From the NCBI RefSeq assembly GCF_047824785.1, contig NZ_CP181167.1:2418001-2482000 (forward strand): DNA of 64,000 bases, read 5' to 3'. A model generated the notes under the pieces. The model saw only the letters and a list, made by a program, of their open reading frames with translations. It was not told the DNA's origin and did no database searches. The position numbers and the translations under genes are program-made. Shown piece after piece: positions 9,322 through 19,015 of this stretch (position 1 is its first letter; every line of letters starts with the position of its first letter). The stretch comes from Nitrobacter sp039808345. GTDB lineage: Bacteria > Pseudomonadota > Alphaproteobacteria > Rhizobiales > Xanthobacteraceae.

Positions 9322-10305
9322 CTAACTGATGACGATCATCACGCCGGGAATCCGCCGCGCTGTGAGACCCTGAGTTTCCGCAAGAGCCGCGACCGCGGCC
9401 TGCGCCTGACGGATCGAGAAAACCGCGCTGACCGGATCATGGCTGCGGCTGCGATCAACGAGCACGATCGGCTCGGGCACATAACGCCCCAGCTCCGCGA
9501 CGGCTTCCGCGAATGGCCTGCCTTCAAAGATCACCCGGCCCGTCCGCCAGGCCAAGACCTGCTCCGGATCGATCTCCGTCGCCGGTGAGGGCGATCCTCC
9601 TCTGCTGTATCGTGTCTGCTGGTCAGGCTTGATGGTGATCGCGGCCATGACCGGCATTGCCGTCGCGTCTTCCAATGCCGGAGCCGCCACGCGCGCCTCT
9701 CCGGACATGACGGTGACGGTCGCCTCCTCGTCCAGCGCCCGCACGCTGAGGCTGCCTGACACCGCATCGGTGTTTCCTCCGAAAGTGGACACCCGAAACG
9801 GCGCATCGGCGTCGGTTCCGATGTCGAACATCGCCTCGCCCTGCAGGAGCTCGACAAAACGAAGATCCTGGCGATACCGGACAGCGAGCGCGGAATCGGT
9901 GTTCAGCGTCACCCGTGTCCCATCCGCGAGCACAACGTCTCTCTGTTCGCCCGCGGCGGTGCGGTAGTCAGCCTGCCAGAGCAGCCTGACTCTCGGCACG
10001 GCAACGACGGCGACCGACGCAGCGATAGCGGCGCTGCCGCCAAAGACCAGCGCGCGCCGCGAAAGGCTGGCCGGCTGGCGCGGCGCGCGCTCCTGCCCGG
10101 CCTGAAGGTCGAGCGCGCCAAGCTGTCGCCAGAACGCCCGCTCGCGGATGAATGCCCGTGCGTTTTCTTCCGAAGCCGCGCGCCACGCCTTGAAGCGCGC
10201 CAGTTCCGCTTCGGTCATTCGCCCCGACGACAGGCGCACCACCCAGTCGCGCGCGTCACTGGCCGCCCTCTCGCTGATAACGTCGGGATTTCCGCTTTCG
10301 TCCAT
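9322..10305 (-). CDS. fecR: FecR-type anti-sigma/signal-transducing regulator 1
   Basis: 327 residues. The N-terminal DUF4880 region (WVVRLSSGRMTEAELARFKAWRA) contacts the sigma factor. A single membrane segment follows (LVFGGSAAIAASVAVVAVP, about 87-106), then the periplasmic FecR domain with VVLADGTRVTLNTDSALAVRY and LLQGEAMFDIG, and a C-terminal STN-like region that would meet the receptor. It lies between its FecI-type sigma gene and the IS-disrupted receptor, in the classic fecI-fecR-fecA order. It looks intact, although its cognate receptor is broken. Confidence 0.9.
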   Translation of the reverse strand: MDESGNPDVISERAASDARDWVVRLSSGRMTEAELARFKAWRAASEENARAFIRERAFWRQLGALDLQAGQERAPRQPASLSRRALVFGGSAAIAASVAVVAVPRVRLLWQADYRTAAGEQRDVVLADGTRVTLNTDSALAVRYRQDLRFVELLQGEAMFDIGTDADAPFRVSTFGGNTDAVSGSLSVRALDEEATVTVMSGEARVAAPALEDATAMPVMAAITIKPDQQTRYSRGGSPSPATEIDPEQVLAWRTGRVIFEGRPFAEAVAELGRYVPEPIVLVDRSRSHDPVSAVFSIRQAQAAVAALAETQGLTARRIPGVMIVIS

Positions 10306-10410
10306 GGTCTCGCGAATCGGTTTATCGGCGAAGACAGCTCTGGAAGCGCTTCTATCCTAAAGACGCGCGAGATGCCGATAGACCCAAACACGTCTGGAAT
10401 ATTTTTTGTA

Positions 10411-10926
10411 TCAGTCCGGAAGATGGGAACGGACAGCCGCCAGATGCTCGAAAGCGCGCCGGATATGATAATAGACCGCCGCTTCGGAAATGCCGAGTTC
10501 CAACGCGATGTCGCGGTGCGTCATTCCCTCGAAACGGGACATCAGCAGAACGCGTCTGGTCTGCGGCGGAAGTGAATTGATCGCTTCGCGCACGATGGCC
10601 GCCGCCTGGCGGCCAATGACGATCCGTTCGGGCGAAAGCTCGTCCTCGGTATCGTACAGAAGATCGTGGACCTCGGTATTGAGCGCGCTGCGCCGCCGTT
10701 CCTTCCGCAGATAGTCGGTCGCCGTGTTCCTGGCCACGCGACGGACGAAAGCGGAGGGATTTTCGATAGCGCTGTCCGGTTGATGATTGGCCAGCTTCAG
10801 CCAGGTCTCCTGCACGATATCGGCTGAGGCAACCTCTCTGGTCCGGCCGCGAACCGCACCCTCGACGCGCGCGCGATCCGTCATCAGGACGTTCAGCAAT
10901 CGCGAAAGTGAGGGTTTTCTGGTCAT
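10411..10926 (-). CDS. fecI: FecI-type ECF sigma factor 1
   Basis: 171 residues with sigma region 2 (ADIVQETWLKLANH, then FVRRVARNTATDYLRKERRR) and region 4 (LPPQTRRVLLMSRFEGMTHRDIALELGISEAAVYYHIRRA). This is the iron-starvation ECF sigma type, which directs transcription of a siderophore receptor when released by FecR. It is the first gene of the first fecIRA unit. About 100 bp separate it from fecR. The gene appears intact. Confidence 0.92.
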   Translation of the reverse strand: MTRKPSLSRLLNVLMTDRARVEGAVRGRTREVASADIVQETWLKLANHQPDSAIENPSAFVRRVARNTATDYLRKERRRSALNTEVHDLLYDTEDELSPERIVIGRQAAAIVREAINSLPPQTRRVLLMSRFEGMTHRDIALELGISEAAVYYHIRRAFEHLAAVRSHLPD

Positions 10927-11071
10927 AGACGGTGATACCGGGCGCTGACGCCAACGCCCGGTATCAGTCCACGCACACCGGGCTGGCGCACAGGTTGTCT
11001 ATCGCGCCGTCACTTCATCCGCAAACCCAATAGATTGGAGAGCTTCTAAGTGGATTTGAGGTCGAGCGCCT

Positions 11072-13578
11072 TCAGAACTTGTAGGTCATGGTGAGAAGCA
11101 CGCTGCGCGGCGCGCCCCATGCGTAGCCATTGTACCAGTCGTAGAAGGTATAATACTTGTTATCGAGCAGGTTCCTGATGTTGAGCGTGGCCAACAGATT
11201 GTCGTTGAACTTGTAGCTCGCCATCGCATCCACCACCCAGTAGCTCGGCGCGGTGAACAGCACCCTGCCGTAGGCCGGGTTGTTGAGGTTGGCCCAGGTC
11301 TGGTCCATCCAGCGCGCGCCGCCGCCCAACGTCAGGCCGTCGAGCGCGCCGTCGAGCTTGTAGGTGCTGTAGAACGTAAACTGGTTCGCCGGAATGACCG
11401 TCACGACCCTCACATTGTCGAGCTGCGAGACGTTGTGGGTAAACCCGGTCTGGATCTGCCACTGCGGCGAGAGCTGGCCCGAGATTTCCAGCTCGAACCC
11501 TTCGGTCATGACGCCGTCCGCCGGACGATAAGATAAGCCGGCGTGCCGATCGGCGTCAGGCCGCCGCTCGGGACAGCGTAATTGTCCTGCTTGAGCTGGA
11601 AATAAGCGGCGCTGGCGTTGAGGCGACCATCGAAGAAGGCAGCCTTGAGACCGTATTCCGTGTTGATGCCTTCAAGCGGCGGGAGCGTGGCGCCCTGTTC
11701 GTTCTGCGCCGTTTGGGGCATGAAAATGCCGGTATAGCTGGCATAGGCGGACAGAGCATCGGTGAGGTCGAAAACCGCGCCGTAATACGGGATCACCTGA
11801 CCCGACTTCTTGAGGCGACTGCTGACCCCCCAGTTTAAGCGGTTCGCTTCATAATCGGCGACGCGCGCGCCCAGCAGCACCTTCAGCCTGTCATGCACGT
11901 TGAGCCGCGTGGCTACGTAGACTCCGTTTTCGTCGTGAACCTCTCTGTTGGAATTGGTCGGGACCGGCAACAATCTCGGCTGCGGGATATTCCCGGTCCA
12001 GTTGTAAAAATCAGAAACGATGTTGCTGGTTCCCGGTCCCGTCGGGTCCACACCGAAGCCATTGTTTCTCCAGTCCCGCCTCGAAATGCGGCCGCCGACA
12101 ATGAGTTCGTGCTTGCGGTCGAACAGCCAGAGCGGTCCCGAAGCAAAAAGCTCCGCGGTATCAGTCCGGGTTTTGCCGGTGTAATTGTATCGCCAGAGAC
12201 TGACCCCGCTGCCGTCCAGCGGATTCGGATTGCCGCCGGAGGCGGAGGCAATAGCCATATCGTAACCGCTGACCTGGCGAAGGAGATGCAGCTTGATCCG
12301 CCATTCATTGTCGAAGCGATGTTCCAGCATCGTGAAGACGTTACTGGCGTTCTGTTCCCAGGTGCCCCAGCGCGCGCCGGGATTGAATGAACGCGGCACC
12401 GTATTGAACTCGCCGAGGCTGTTGAACAGCGGAATCATTCCAGCCGTATAGCCCCTCGGAACGAAGCGCTGATAATCCGCGCCGACGGTCAAAAGCGTGT
12501 CCGGCGTCAGGTCAGCCTCGACGATCCCATAAAACAGCGAACTCTTCTGCTCTCTATGAGAGAGGTAGGATCGGGCGTCCTGATGGGCGGTCACGAAGCG
12601 TCCGCGCACCGTCCCGCTCTCGTTCAGCGCACCGCTGAGATCGAGTTCTCCGCGGTAATCGTCCCATGAGCCGGCGCGCAGCGTGGTGTAGCCCTGAAAC
12701 GCGCGGGTCGGTTTCTTGCGGATGAGGTTGATGGTGGCGCCGGGATTACCGGCGCCGGTCGTAAGGCCTGACGTGCCCTTGAGAACTTCGACCCGATCGT
12801 ACATCGCCATGTCCCTGGACGTGTCAGTACCTGGGTAAGCACCGTTGAGATAGGTCTGCATCCCGTCATACTGCATGCTTTGAATGGTGAAGCCGCGGGC
12901 ATAGTAATTGGTTATCCCGGCCCCGGCATTCTGGACGCTGAGGCCGGGCGTTTGATTGACCACATCATTGATCGACCTCAAGCTGAAGTCATTCATCTGC
13001 TGCTGCGTGATGACGCTGATCGACTGCGGCGTTTCGCGCGGAGTGAGTTGAAACCGCGTCGCGGTCGCGGTCACGCTCGGCGTATAGGCTCCGGTGCCTT
13101 CAGTTCGGCCGGGATCGCTCGACGGCACCCCGTCCACATCGATCGTATCGAGCGCGATCGCGCCGGCCGGCGCGGCTCCGGCAGAGACGGGAGCGGGATC
13201 GGCGATGGTCACGGTGTTGGCGCTGGTGAAGCGGAAGGTCAGGCCCGATCCAGCCAGCAGGCGGCTGAGCGCCTGATTGCGCGTCAGCGTCCCTGTCAGA
13301 CCGGCGCTGCGCCTTCCGGCAACGAGATTGGACGGAAACAGCAATCGCAATCCCGCCCGGTCGGCGAATGCGTTGAGCGCCCCGCCGAGATCCTGCGCCG
13401 GGATATTAAAGGCGATCGCCTGCGGCGCGCCCTGCTGCGACGGAATCGCCTGCGCGTTCGCGGATTCGAGGAACGCTGCGCTGGTCAGGAGCGTCAGGAC
13501 CGCCGCCGATCCCAACAGAATGTTCCTGAGTGCCGATACCGTACCTGTGCCACGCCCGCCTTGTTCTGTCCGACTCAT
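11072..13578 (-). pseudogene. TonB-dependent siderophore receptor 2, frameshifted
   Basis: A second FecA-type receptor with signal peptide (LLTSAAFLESANAQA), STN domain (FNIPAQDLGGALNAFADRAG), plug (RETPQSISVITQQQ, YDRVEVLKGTSGLTTG) and most of the barrel in one frame from 13578 to about 11530. The last barrel part, 145 codons ending VLLTMTYKF, is in another frame from 11509 to 11072. The break is at a 5-bp tandem duplication, ATAAG at 11528-11532 and again at 11533-11537. Removing one copy gives TPAYRPADGVMTEGFELE and one open frame of about 834 codons. The truncated product would lack the last strands and the C-terminal aromatic needed for outer-membrane assembly. Confidence 0.92.
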
Positions 13579-13868
13579 AACGTAATGCCCACCTGCCCCA
13601 ATCCTGACGTGAGGGTCTCGGGCAATACCGCGTCTGCGCCGTCCCTCGGAAACAAGGACGAAACGGCCGACGAAACCTTGCAGCGGATTCGATCAAAAAA
13701 ACCGGACGGGAGATTTGGACGGAAACATTCCGACGATCCATCATGGCCGGGTTTATCCCGGCCATCCACGTCTTTGTCTCGTTGAACCGCCCTTAAGACG
13801 TGGATACCCGTGACAAGCACGGGCATGACGGCGGAGAGAGTGGAGCGCGGACAATCTATCAGATCGGA
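13579..13868. repeat. Intergenic repeat with CCACGTCTT hairpin
   Basis: Between fecR2 and the frameshifted receptor there is no gene. Perfect hairpins occupy 13743-13825: ATGGCCGGG / CCCGGCCAT at 13743-13765, CCACGTCTT / AAGACGTGG at 13766-13803, and CCCGTG / CACGGG after it. The middle module is shared with 4117-4155. In the minus-strand transcript these would fold between fecR2 and the receptor and could alter their relative expression or mRNA stability. Confidence 0.7.
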
Positions 13869-14855
13869 CTACCGAACGATCGTGACGAACGGCAGCCGCG
13901 TCATCTGCACCGGCAAGGTATCCTCGATCGTGTGCAGGATCGCCTCCGGATCGTTGAGATCGAACACGCCGGTCACTTCCAGCGAGCGCAGCCCGTCTCC
14001 CATCAGGACGATCCGTCCGCGGCGGTAGCGCTCGATGTCAGCCACCACATCGGCCAGCGGCCGGCGATTGAAGATCAGCTTGCCGCGGCGCCACGCCGTT
14101 TCAATATAGGCATCGGCGGATTCTGGCGCCGATGGCCTGCCGCGCGGAAGATAGCGGACGCGCTGGTCCACCCGCGCGACGACCGGATCGGACGCCTGAT
14201 CGGTCGTGATCGCGACCACGCCCTCCACCACCGTCACGACCACCGCGCCGTCGCGGATATCGATATCAAAAACCGTCCCGACAGCACGGGTCTGCCCGTC
14301 TCCCGCCTCGACGATGAAGGGCCGCGCCGTATCATGCGCGACCGTGAAGGTGGCCTGGCCTTCGAGCAGCGACAGCCGGCGCTCGCGGGCGCTGAACTTG
14401 ACGGAAAACGCCGAACTGGCGTTCAGGAATACGGACGAGCCGTCCGCGAGGCCAACGGTGCGCTGTTCTCCGACCCCGGTGACGTGCTCCGCAAACAGCC
14501 GCGGCCCGATGAGGCCGGATCCGGCTACGACGAAGCCGGCTACCGCCAGCGTTCCCCCGCCCAGCACCGCCCGTCGCGTCACCCTGGCGCGGCGTTCCTT
14601 TCGCTCCAGGGTCCTTGCGCGGTCGCCCGCGACGCCGACCCCATGCCAGACAGCCTCGGCCTCGCGCGCGGCCAGTTCATGCTCCGTACTCTGCCCGCGC
14701 CATGCCGCGAAGGCGGCATGATCGTCGCTCGTCGCCTGCCCGGATTTGAGCCGGACGAGCCAGTCGATCGCCGCGTCGCTCAGCGCGATGTCGGATTCAT
14801 GCCGCTGCCTGTCTTTCGGCGTCATCGAAACCAGCCACTCCACCGCAGGCCGCAT
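13869..14855 (-). CDS. fecR: FecR-type regulator 2
   Basis: About 328 residues with the same plan as the first FecR: an N-terminal DUF4880 region (AAIDWLVRLKSGQATSDDHAAFAAWRG), a membrane segment (AVLGGGTLAVAGFVVAGSGLI), a FecR domain (VGLADGSSVFLNASSAFSVKF, LLEGQATFTV) and an STN-like end (FNRRPLADVVADIERYRRGR). The ATG at 14855 follows an in-frame TTG, and an ATG at 14825 is also possible. It would pass the signal from receptor 2 to the adjacent sigma factor. That receptor is frameshifted. Confidence 0.9.
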   Translation of the reverse strand: MRPAVEWLVSMTPKDRQRHESDIALSDAAIDWLVRLKSGQATSDDHAAFAAWRGQSTEHELAAREAEAVWHGVGVAGDRARTLERKERRARVTRRAVLGGGTLAVAGFVVAGSGLIGPRLFAEHVTGVGEQRTVGLADGSSVFLNASSAFSVKFSARERRLSLLEGQATFTVAHDTARPFIVEAGDGQTRAVGTVFDIDIRDGAVVVTVVEGVVAITTDQASDPVVARVDQRVRYLPRGRPSAPESADAYIETAWRRGKLIFNRRPLADVVADIERYRRGRIVLMGDGLRSLEVTGVFDLNDPEAILHTIEDTLPVQMTRLPFVTIVR

Positions 14856-14921
14856 CAACGCGCCGGCCCCTCTCTCTATGACGAAACGAGCGGGCCGATC
14901 ATAGACCGTTCAGCGCAAATT

Positions 14922-15452
14922 TCAGTCCTGATGACGGTAATGATCGCGGCAATGGCGCAGCGCCTGCCCGAGATATTTCGCGACCATGCTCTCGGAGACC
15001 TTCAGCCGGACGCCGATCTCCCGATGGGACAGGCCGTCGCAGCGGCTGAGCAGCAGCGCCGCCCGCGGCTTCGCCGGCAATCGGGCGAGCGCCAGAGCCA
15101 GAAGGCGAAGCTGGTCACGGTCGATGACGCAGACCTCCGGAGACGGCATGTTGTCGGCCACCGCCGCGAGCAGCACCTCGTCGCTGACGCAATGAGCCGT
15201 ATGACGCCGCTCCCTGCGGACGAGATCGATCGCGATGTTGCCGGCAACCCGTAGAATAAAGGCGTGATGATCCTGGATCGCGGCGGCGTCACCCTTCATC
15301 CCCGCCAGCCGCAGCCACGTTTCCTGAAGCGCATCCTCGGCCAGTTCCTGCGAGCCGGTGCGTTTTCTCAAATGCGCGCAAAGAGCCTTCCAGTGCCGGA
15401 GGTACGCCGACATCAGGTCGTCATCGCTCTGGGTTGTGGCCGCTGTGTCCAT
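14922..15452 (-). CDS. fecI: FecI-type ECF sigma factor 2
   Basis: 176 residues. Region 2 reads AEDALQETWLRLAGM and ILRVAGNIAIDLVRRERRH; region 4 reads LPAKPRAALLLSRCDGLSHREIGVRLKVSESMVAKYL. The C-terminal region 4 with VAKYL resembles FecI and FpvI. It opens the second fecI-fecR-receptor unit. About 66 bp separate it from fecR2. No frameshift is seen. Confidence 0.92.
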   Translation of the reverse strand: MDTAATTQSDDDLMSAYLRHWKALCAHLRKRTGSQELAEDALQETWLRLAGMKGDAAAIQDHHAFILRVAGNIAIDLVRRERRHTAHCVSDEVLLAAVADNMPSPEVCVIDRDQLRLLALALARLPAKPRAALLLSRCDGLSHREIGVRLKVSESMVAKYLGQALRHCRDHYRHQD

Positions 15453-15707
15453 GCTTCGATGCGTGATTCCGGACGTGCTGACGACCCTCAGGTCTCGCGA
15501 AAGAAGCGGTCGTCCAAGCCCTGATAGAAGAACCGCAAAACAGCCGCAACGCCCGACAGTTTAGATAGCGTCTAATACGATCGGACGAGACTTCGGCGGA
15601 CACTGATGGATAGCTTGCCTTTTGTCATGGCCCCGCGTCCGCCGCCGGCCGCCATGGTCGTAAAAGCCCCGTAGGCCGGACCTGTCGAACCGGCGACGCA
15701 TGGCGCC

Positions 15708-16202
15708 TCAAAAATCCTGGCGATCCCTGGAGAACGTACGCCGGAACCAGTCGTCCAGCAGCGCCTTTTCGTAGACGAACCGGTCACTCGAAAGGCGCGC
15801 CGACGGATTCATCTCGAAGTTGATGTCGGTGAGCCTTTCTTCGCCCCGCCGCGTCCGCCGGCCTCTCTCCGTCAAGACATAACGCAGCTCTATTCTCGGC
15901 GGCGTGGCGCCGGTGACGACACGCAAATTGCTGGCGCCATAACGCCATGGCTGGAGATAGCCGGCAAGATCCACGTCGACGATGTCGATATTGAGGGTTT
16001 GTCCCGGCGCGAGATATCGCTTGCCGAGACGATCCAGATGAGAACGCAGGGCCGCTTCGACCGACGCACGCGAGGTATTGAATGAGTCAGCGTCCGTATA
16101 GCGACCCTGGCCGACGAAACGCACGTTCACTCCGGCGTTGCTTGATACGGGCGAAAGAACGTTGACCGCGAGAACCGCAGCGATGACGATTATCCAGCGC
16201 AT
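15708..16202 (-). CDS. DUF3016 family periplasmic protein
   Basis: 164 residues with a signal peptide (IIVIAAVLAVNVLSPVSSNA) and a mature domain whose order fits DUF3016: VNVRFVGQGRYTDAD, then LGKRYLAPGQTLNIDIVDVDLAG, then PRIELRYVLTERG. The function of the family is unknown. It lies just downstream of the tonB gene on the same strand, and related proteins often sit near TonB systems. It probably acts in the periplasm. A role in iron or TonB function is only inferred from position. Confidence 0.75.
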   Translation of the reverse strand: MRWIIVIAAVLAVNVLSPVSSNAGVNVRFVGQGRYTDADSFNTSRASVEAALRSHLDRLGKRYLAPGQTLNIDIVDVDLAGYLQPWRYGASNLRVVTGATPPRIELRYVLTERGRRTRRGEERLTDINFEMNPSARLSSDRFVYEKALLDDWFRRTFSRDRQDF

Positions 16203-16282
16203 GATTCACCTTATCCGCTCGTGTCGATCGGACATAAGCACGAATTCGGAAGCTTCCAGACCGCGCAATCGCCAAGGCGAAC

Positions 16283-17074
16283 TCACATCCTGAACCGGAT
16301 GGGAACAATGAGTTTCACCTGCACGTTCATTTCCGGCGGCGCGGGAGGCAACGGCGATGCACGCACGATCATCGCCAGAACTTCTTCATCGAGTTCGGAA
16401 GAACCTGAAGATCGCGCCAGATGATATCCGAGTACCCGGCCTTCGCTGTCCATGCCGAAGCTCAGATAGGCCGTCCCTTCAGTGCCCTTCTTACGGGCGG
16501 CGCTCGGATAGCGCTTGTAGCGCTCCAGGTGAGAGAGCAGCCTCGCTTTCCAGGCGGAAAGAACATCGACAGGCACCTGACTGAGATCGGTCGTTCCTAT
16601 CGCTCCACCCTCCAGCTGGTCGGGTGTGCCGGCCGCGTCGGTAAGCTGCTCGCTGGTACGAGGCGGCGCGGATCTTGCGGCGAGCCGAACGCGAGGTGAG
16701 CTCCTCTTGGGAACGGCTGCCCGCTTCGGGTTCGGCACCGGCAGTGTCACCGGCTTTTCTGCCTCCTCTCCCCGATCGGAAATCTCCGGCGGAGCTTCCT
16801 CCGCGAGCGACGGCAGGGGCAACTCGGCCGGCGCCGTCGATGCCGGTTCGGCGGCTTCATCCTGCTTGGCGGCGGTCGAGCCATGGGGAGGAACAGTGAC
16901 GATCTCGACAAAGGTCGGACCAGGCTGTTCATCAATGACCAGCTTGACAGCCGGATCGTAAACCAGCGTGAACACGACGGCGGTATGCGCGGCGAGTGCG
17001 ATACAGGTCGGGATTCTCCGCGCAACAAAGCGAAGCATCCAACTACCCGGCATGACCGCGGCGGGGGCTCCCAT
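16283..17074 (-). CDS. tonB: Energy transducer TonB
   Basis: 263 residues. The N-terminal membrane anchor (CIALAAHTAVVFTLVYDPAV) is followed by a proline/glutamate-rich periplasm-spanning linker (about 50-150). The TonB C-terminal domain (about 175-263) contains HLERYKRYPSAARKKGTEGTAYLSF and ends VKLIVPIRFRM. It would pass proton-motive energy from ExbB/ExbD to outer-membrane receptors. exbB and exbD are not in the window. It is next to the iron locus, so it probably served the two receptors that are now broken. Confidence 0.9.
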   Translation of the reverse strand: MGAPAAVMPGSWMLRFVARRIPTCIALAAHTAVVFTLVYDPAVKLVIDEQPGPTFVEIVTVPPHGSTAAKQDEAAEPASTAPAELPLPSLAEEAPPEISDRGEEAEKPVTLPVPNPKRAAVPKRSSPRVRLAARSAPPRTSEQLTDAAGTPDQLEGGAIGTTDLSQVPVDVLSAWKARLLSHLERYKRYPSAARKKGTEGTAYLSFGMDSEGRVLGYHLARSSGSSELDEEVLAMIVRASPLPPAPPEMNVQVKLIVPIRFRM

Positions 17075-17914
17075 CAGGCGCCGCCCGCGACATGAAATCT
17101 ACAGTGATGATATGCGTGGGCGCTGGTCAGCATGATCAAAACACGTTTGTGGAACGACCATGATGATGGACGCATCAAAGAAACCTGCCGTCAGCCGCGC
17201 GGACATCGTTCCGCATGAGGCGCGTTCATTCTTTGCTCTCAGGCCCGCGAATAATGCGATGTCACGCATACGCAGACACGCGCCTCTCGCAGAGCATGGC
17301 AAGCTACCTAGACCGGGCAGGTTCCGCCTTCAAGGCGCTGCGAGAGCCACAAAACTTGAATACTTCGAAAGTAATGAGGGGTCCGTCTCCCACGCGGGAC
17401 GAAACGATGCGAAGTACTTCGCCGGCGCCTGGCAGGCCTATAACGTTTTCAAGCGAAGCCGATACCGGCTCGCGGGAAAAGAATACGTTAAAACAACAGC
17501 CTAGGGCTTCAACTCCGATTCAGTTCAATGCTCCGGCAGAATCGCCGGGCCGCTTTACAGGCTGCGATCAATACCCGCTACAATCAGTAAGGGTATCCGC
17601 GCCAAGGGCGTCTGCTTACGGGTAGAGGGCGGCAATAACGACAAAACCGGCGCGATCCAGCGGGTCTTTTTCGGAAACGGGTCGGGTTGAAATCATCAGC
17701 GCGACGAGCGTCTATTGCAGACATCCCCGCTTCAGCTGTGCGCGCAGGTCTTGCGCGGAGACCATTTCATAGGCCAGCTTATCTCATCCCCGGCGCGATC
17801 ATTCTGGCGGGGATCGACAGATGTGATCGCCGGTCGGACGCAGGTGACGCCTTATCCTGCTCTGCCGAAATCTACACGACCGGCAAGGGCCGGATTTCCA
17901 GCTGATCGTTTCCG
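17075..17914. other. Gene-free stretch with an interspersed repeat
   Basis: I see no convincing gene in these 840 bases; the open frames present lack ribosome-binding sites and protein-like composition. About 17441-17520 carries an interspersed repeat copy (AACGTTTTCAAGCGAAGCC then GATACCGGCTCGCGGGAAAA), the same family as 18358, 21431 and 58145. Confidence 0.6.
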
Positions 17915-18328
17915 CTATGCCTGCGCATCCTCTTTACCAGCGAACAACGCGGCAATGGTTTCCGATGCGATCAACGCGTTGGCCTCGAGCGGCTTACCGA
18001 CGACGTGCTCATCAACAAGCGCAAAGGCTTCATCTTCGGGCATTCCGCCGCCAATCAGCCCGAGGGTGATGACATTCTCCACATCGGTCGCCGAATAGAT
18101 CTTTTCGACAAAGCGTTTGTGGCAAGCCGCCGCCGTGTCGCCGTAGGGCCCGGCCAACGGCGCCCTGCCGATGCCGAGGCGGGAAATCGTGATCATCCTC
18201 GCGACCTGCTTCAACTTCGCCCCGCCTGCGATCATGGCGGACACCTTGGGATCGTTCAGATTGAAGGTGCGAACCTTGCCGGCAAAACTGATCTGGCGAG
18301 CGCAAGGATTGGTGCTTTGTTTGGTCAT
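17915..18328 (-). CDS. GTA gp10 / phage tail-assembly-chaperone-like protein
   Basis: 137 residues. The layout resembles the GTA gp10 or Phage_TAC_11 group: a short beta start (FAGKVRTFNLNDPKVSAMI), then VENVITLGLIGGGMPEDEAFALVDEHVVGKPLEANALIA, and a C-terminal AALFAG. In gene transfer agents and HK97-like phages such proteins lie between the major tail protein and tape-measure genes. No other phage or GTA gene is adjacent here, so it is an orphan. The assignment is from recollection of the pattern and is moderate. A repeat follows its promoter side. Confidence 0.5.
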   Translation of the reverse strand: MTKQSTNPCARQISFAGKVRTFNLNDPKVSAMIAGGAKLKQVARMITISRLGIGRAPLAGPYGDTAAACHKRFVEKIYSATDVENVITLGLIGGGMPEDEAFALVDEHVVGKPLEANALIASETIAALFAGKEDAQA

Positions 18329-18765
18329 CTCAGAACCTCTTCGATCACTTACTTATAGCGTTTTCGAGCGAAGCGGATACCGGTTCGCGTGAAGAAACCG
18401 CGTCAGAACAATAATTTCGAGCTTCGCTTCTGATTTCGGAAGCGAAAAGCGGCCGGGTCAATGGGCCAGCGATTCCAGACCCCGACCCGGCAGGCGGCGA
18501 TATACGTGGGGCGGCTATACAAAAGCAGACCGCACCATCTTGGGGTTATGTAGGTGACGCGGCTCGTTGATTCTATTGTGATGCTCTCCCGCCGGATATC
18601 CCGCAGCGGCTGATCTGATGCCGCGTTCCGGGAGGATCAGGCGATGATTGGCTGCTCCGGCTCACCATGTGGGTCAACGGAGCAATCGGCGATCACCTTG
18701 ATGTTGTTACGAGCATCACCCGGCGCCGGAAAGGGCGGCCTCGTCTTCCTGCATCGAAATCCTTC
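18329..18765. repeat. Intergenic region with interspersed repeat
   Basis: No gene. From about 18358 to 18450 lies an interspersed repeat (GCGTTTTCGAGCGAAGCGGA, then TACCGGTTCGCGTGAAGAAA), with a CTTCGCTTC / GAAGCGAA inverted pair at its end. Copies occur at 17441, 21431 (opposite orientation) and, more distantly, 58145. The rest shows no recognisable feature. Confidence 0.65.
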
Positions 18766-18839
18766 TGGAGCGGGTGAAGGGAATCGAACCCTCGTATTCA
18801 GCTTGGAAGGCTGCTGCTCTACCATTGAGCTACACCCGC
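18766..18839 (-). tRNA. tRNA-Gly (TCC)
   Basis: The minus strand folds as a 74-nt cloverleaf with encoded CCA. The acceptor stem GCGGGTG pairs with CACCCGC, the D-arm contains AGCTCAATGGTAGAGC, the anticodon arm CAGCCTTCCAAGCTG carries anticodon TCC for glycine, and the T-arm is GAGGGTTCGATTCCCTT. Confidence 0.95.
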
Positions 18840-19015
18840 GACCACCGTTCACCTATCACGTCACGCCGGGCCCCTCAACCATCCCGCGCGCCGGAACGAG
18901 AATCCCGGAATGAACGACAGGCTCCAAGTACGCGGCCGTCCGTCCCCATGATCCCGTTTCCGAAAACTCAAGCGCCCGGGGCCAGCGAGACATCGAGGCG
19001 CAATGTGAACCGGCA

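Noticed and set aside
13800..15254. 484-aa plus-strand frame opposite fecR2/fecI2
   Set aside because: Antisense to two clear regulator genes and begins in a repeat; no motifs.
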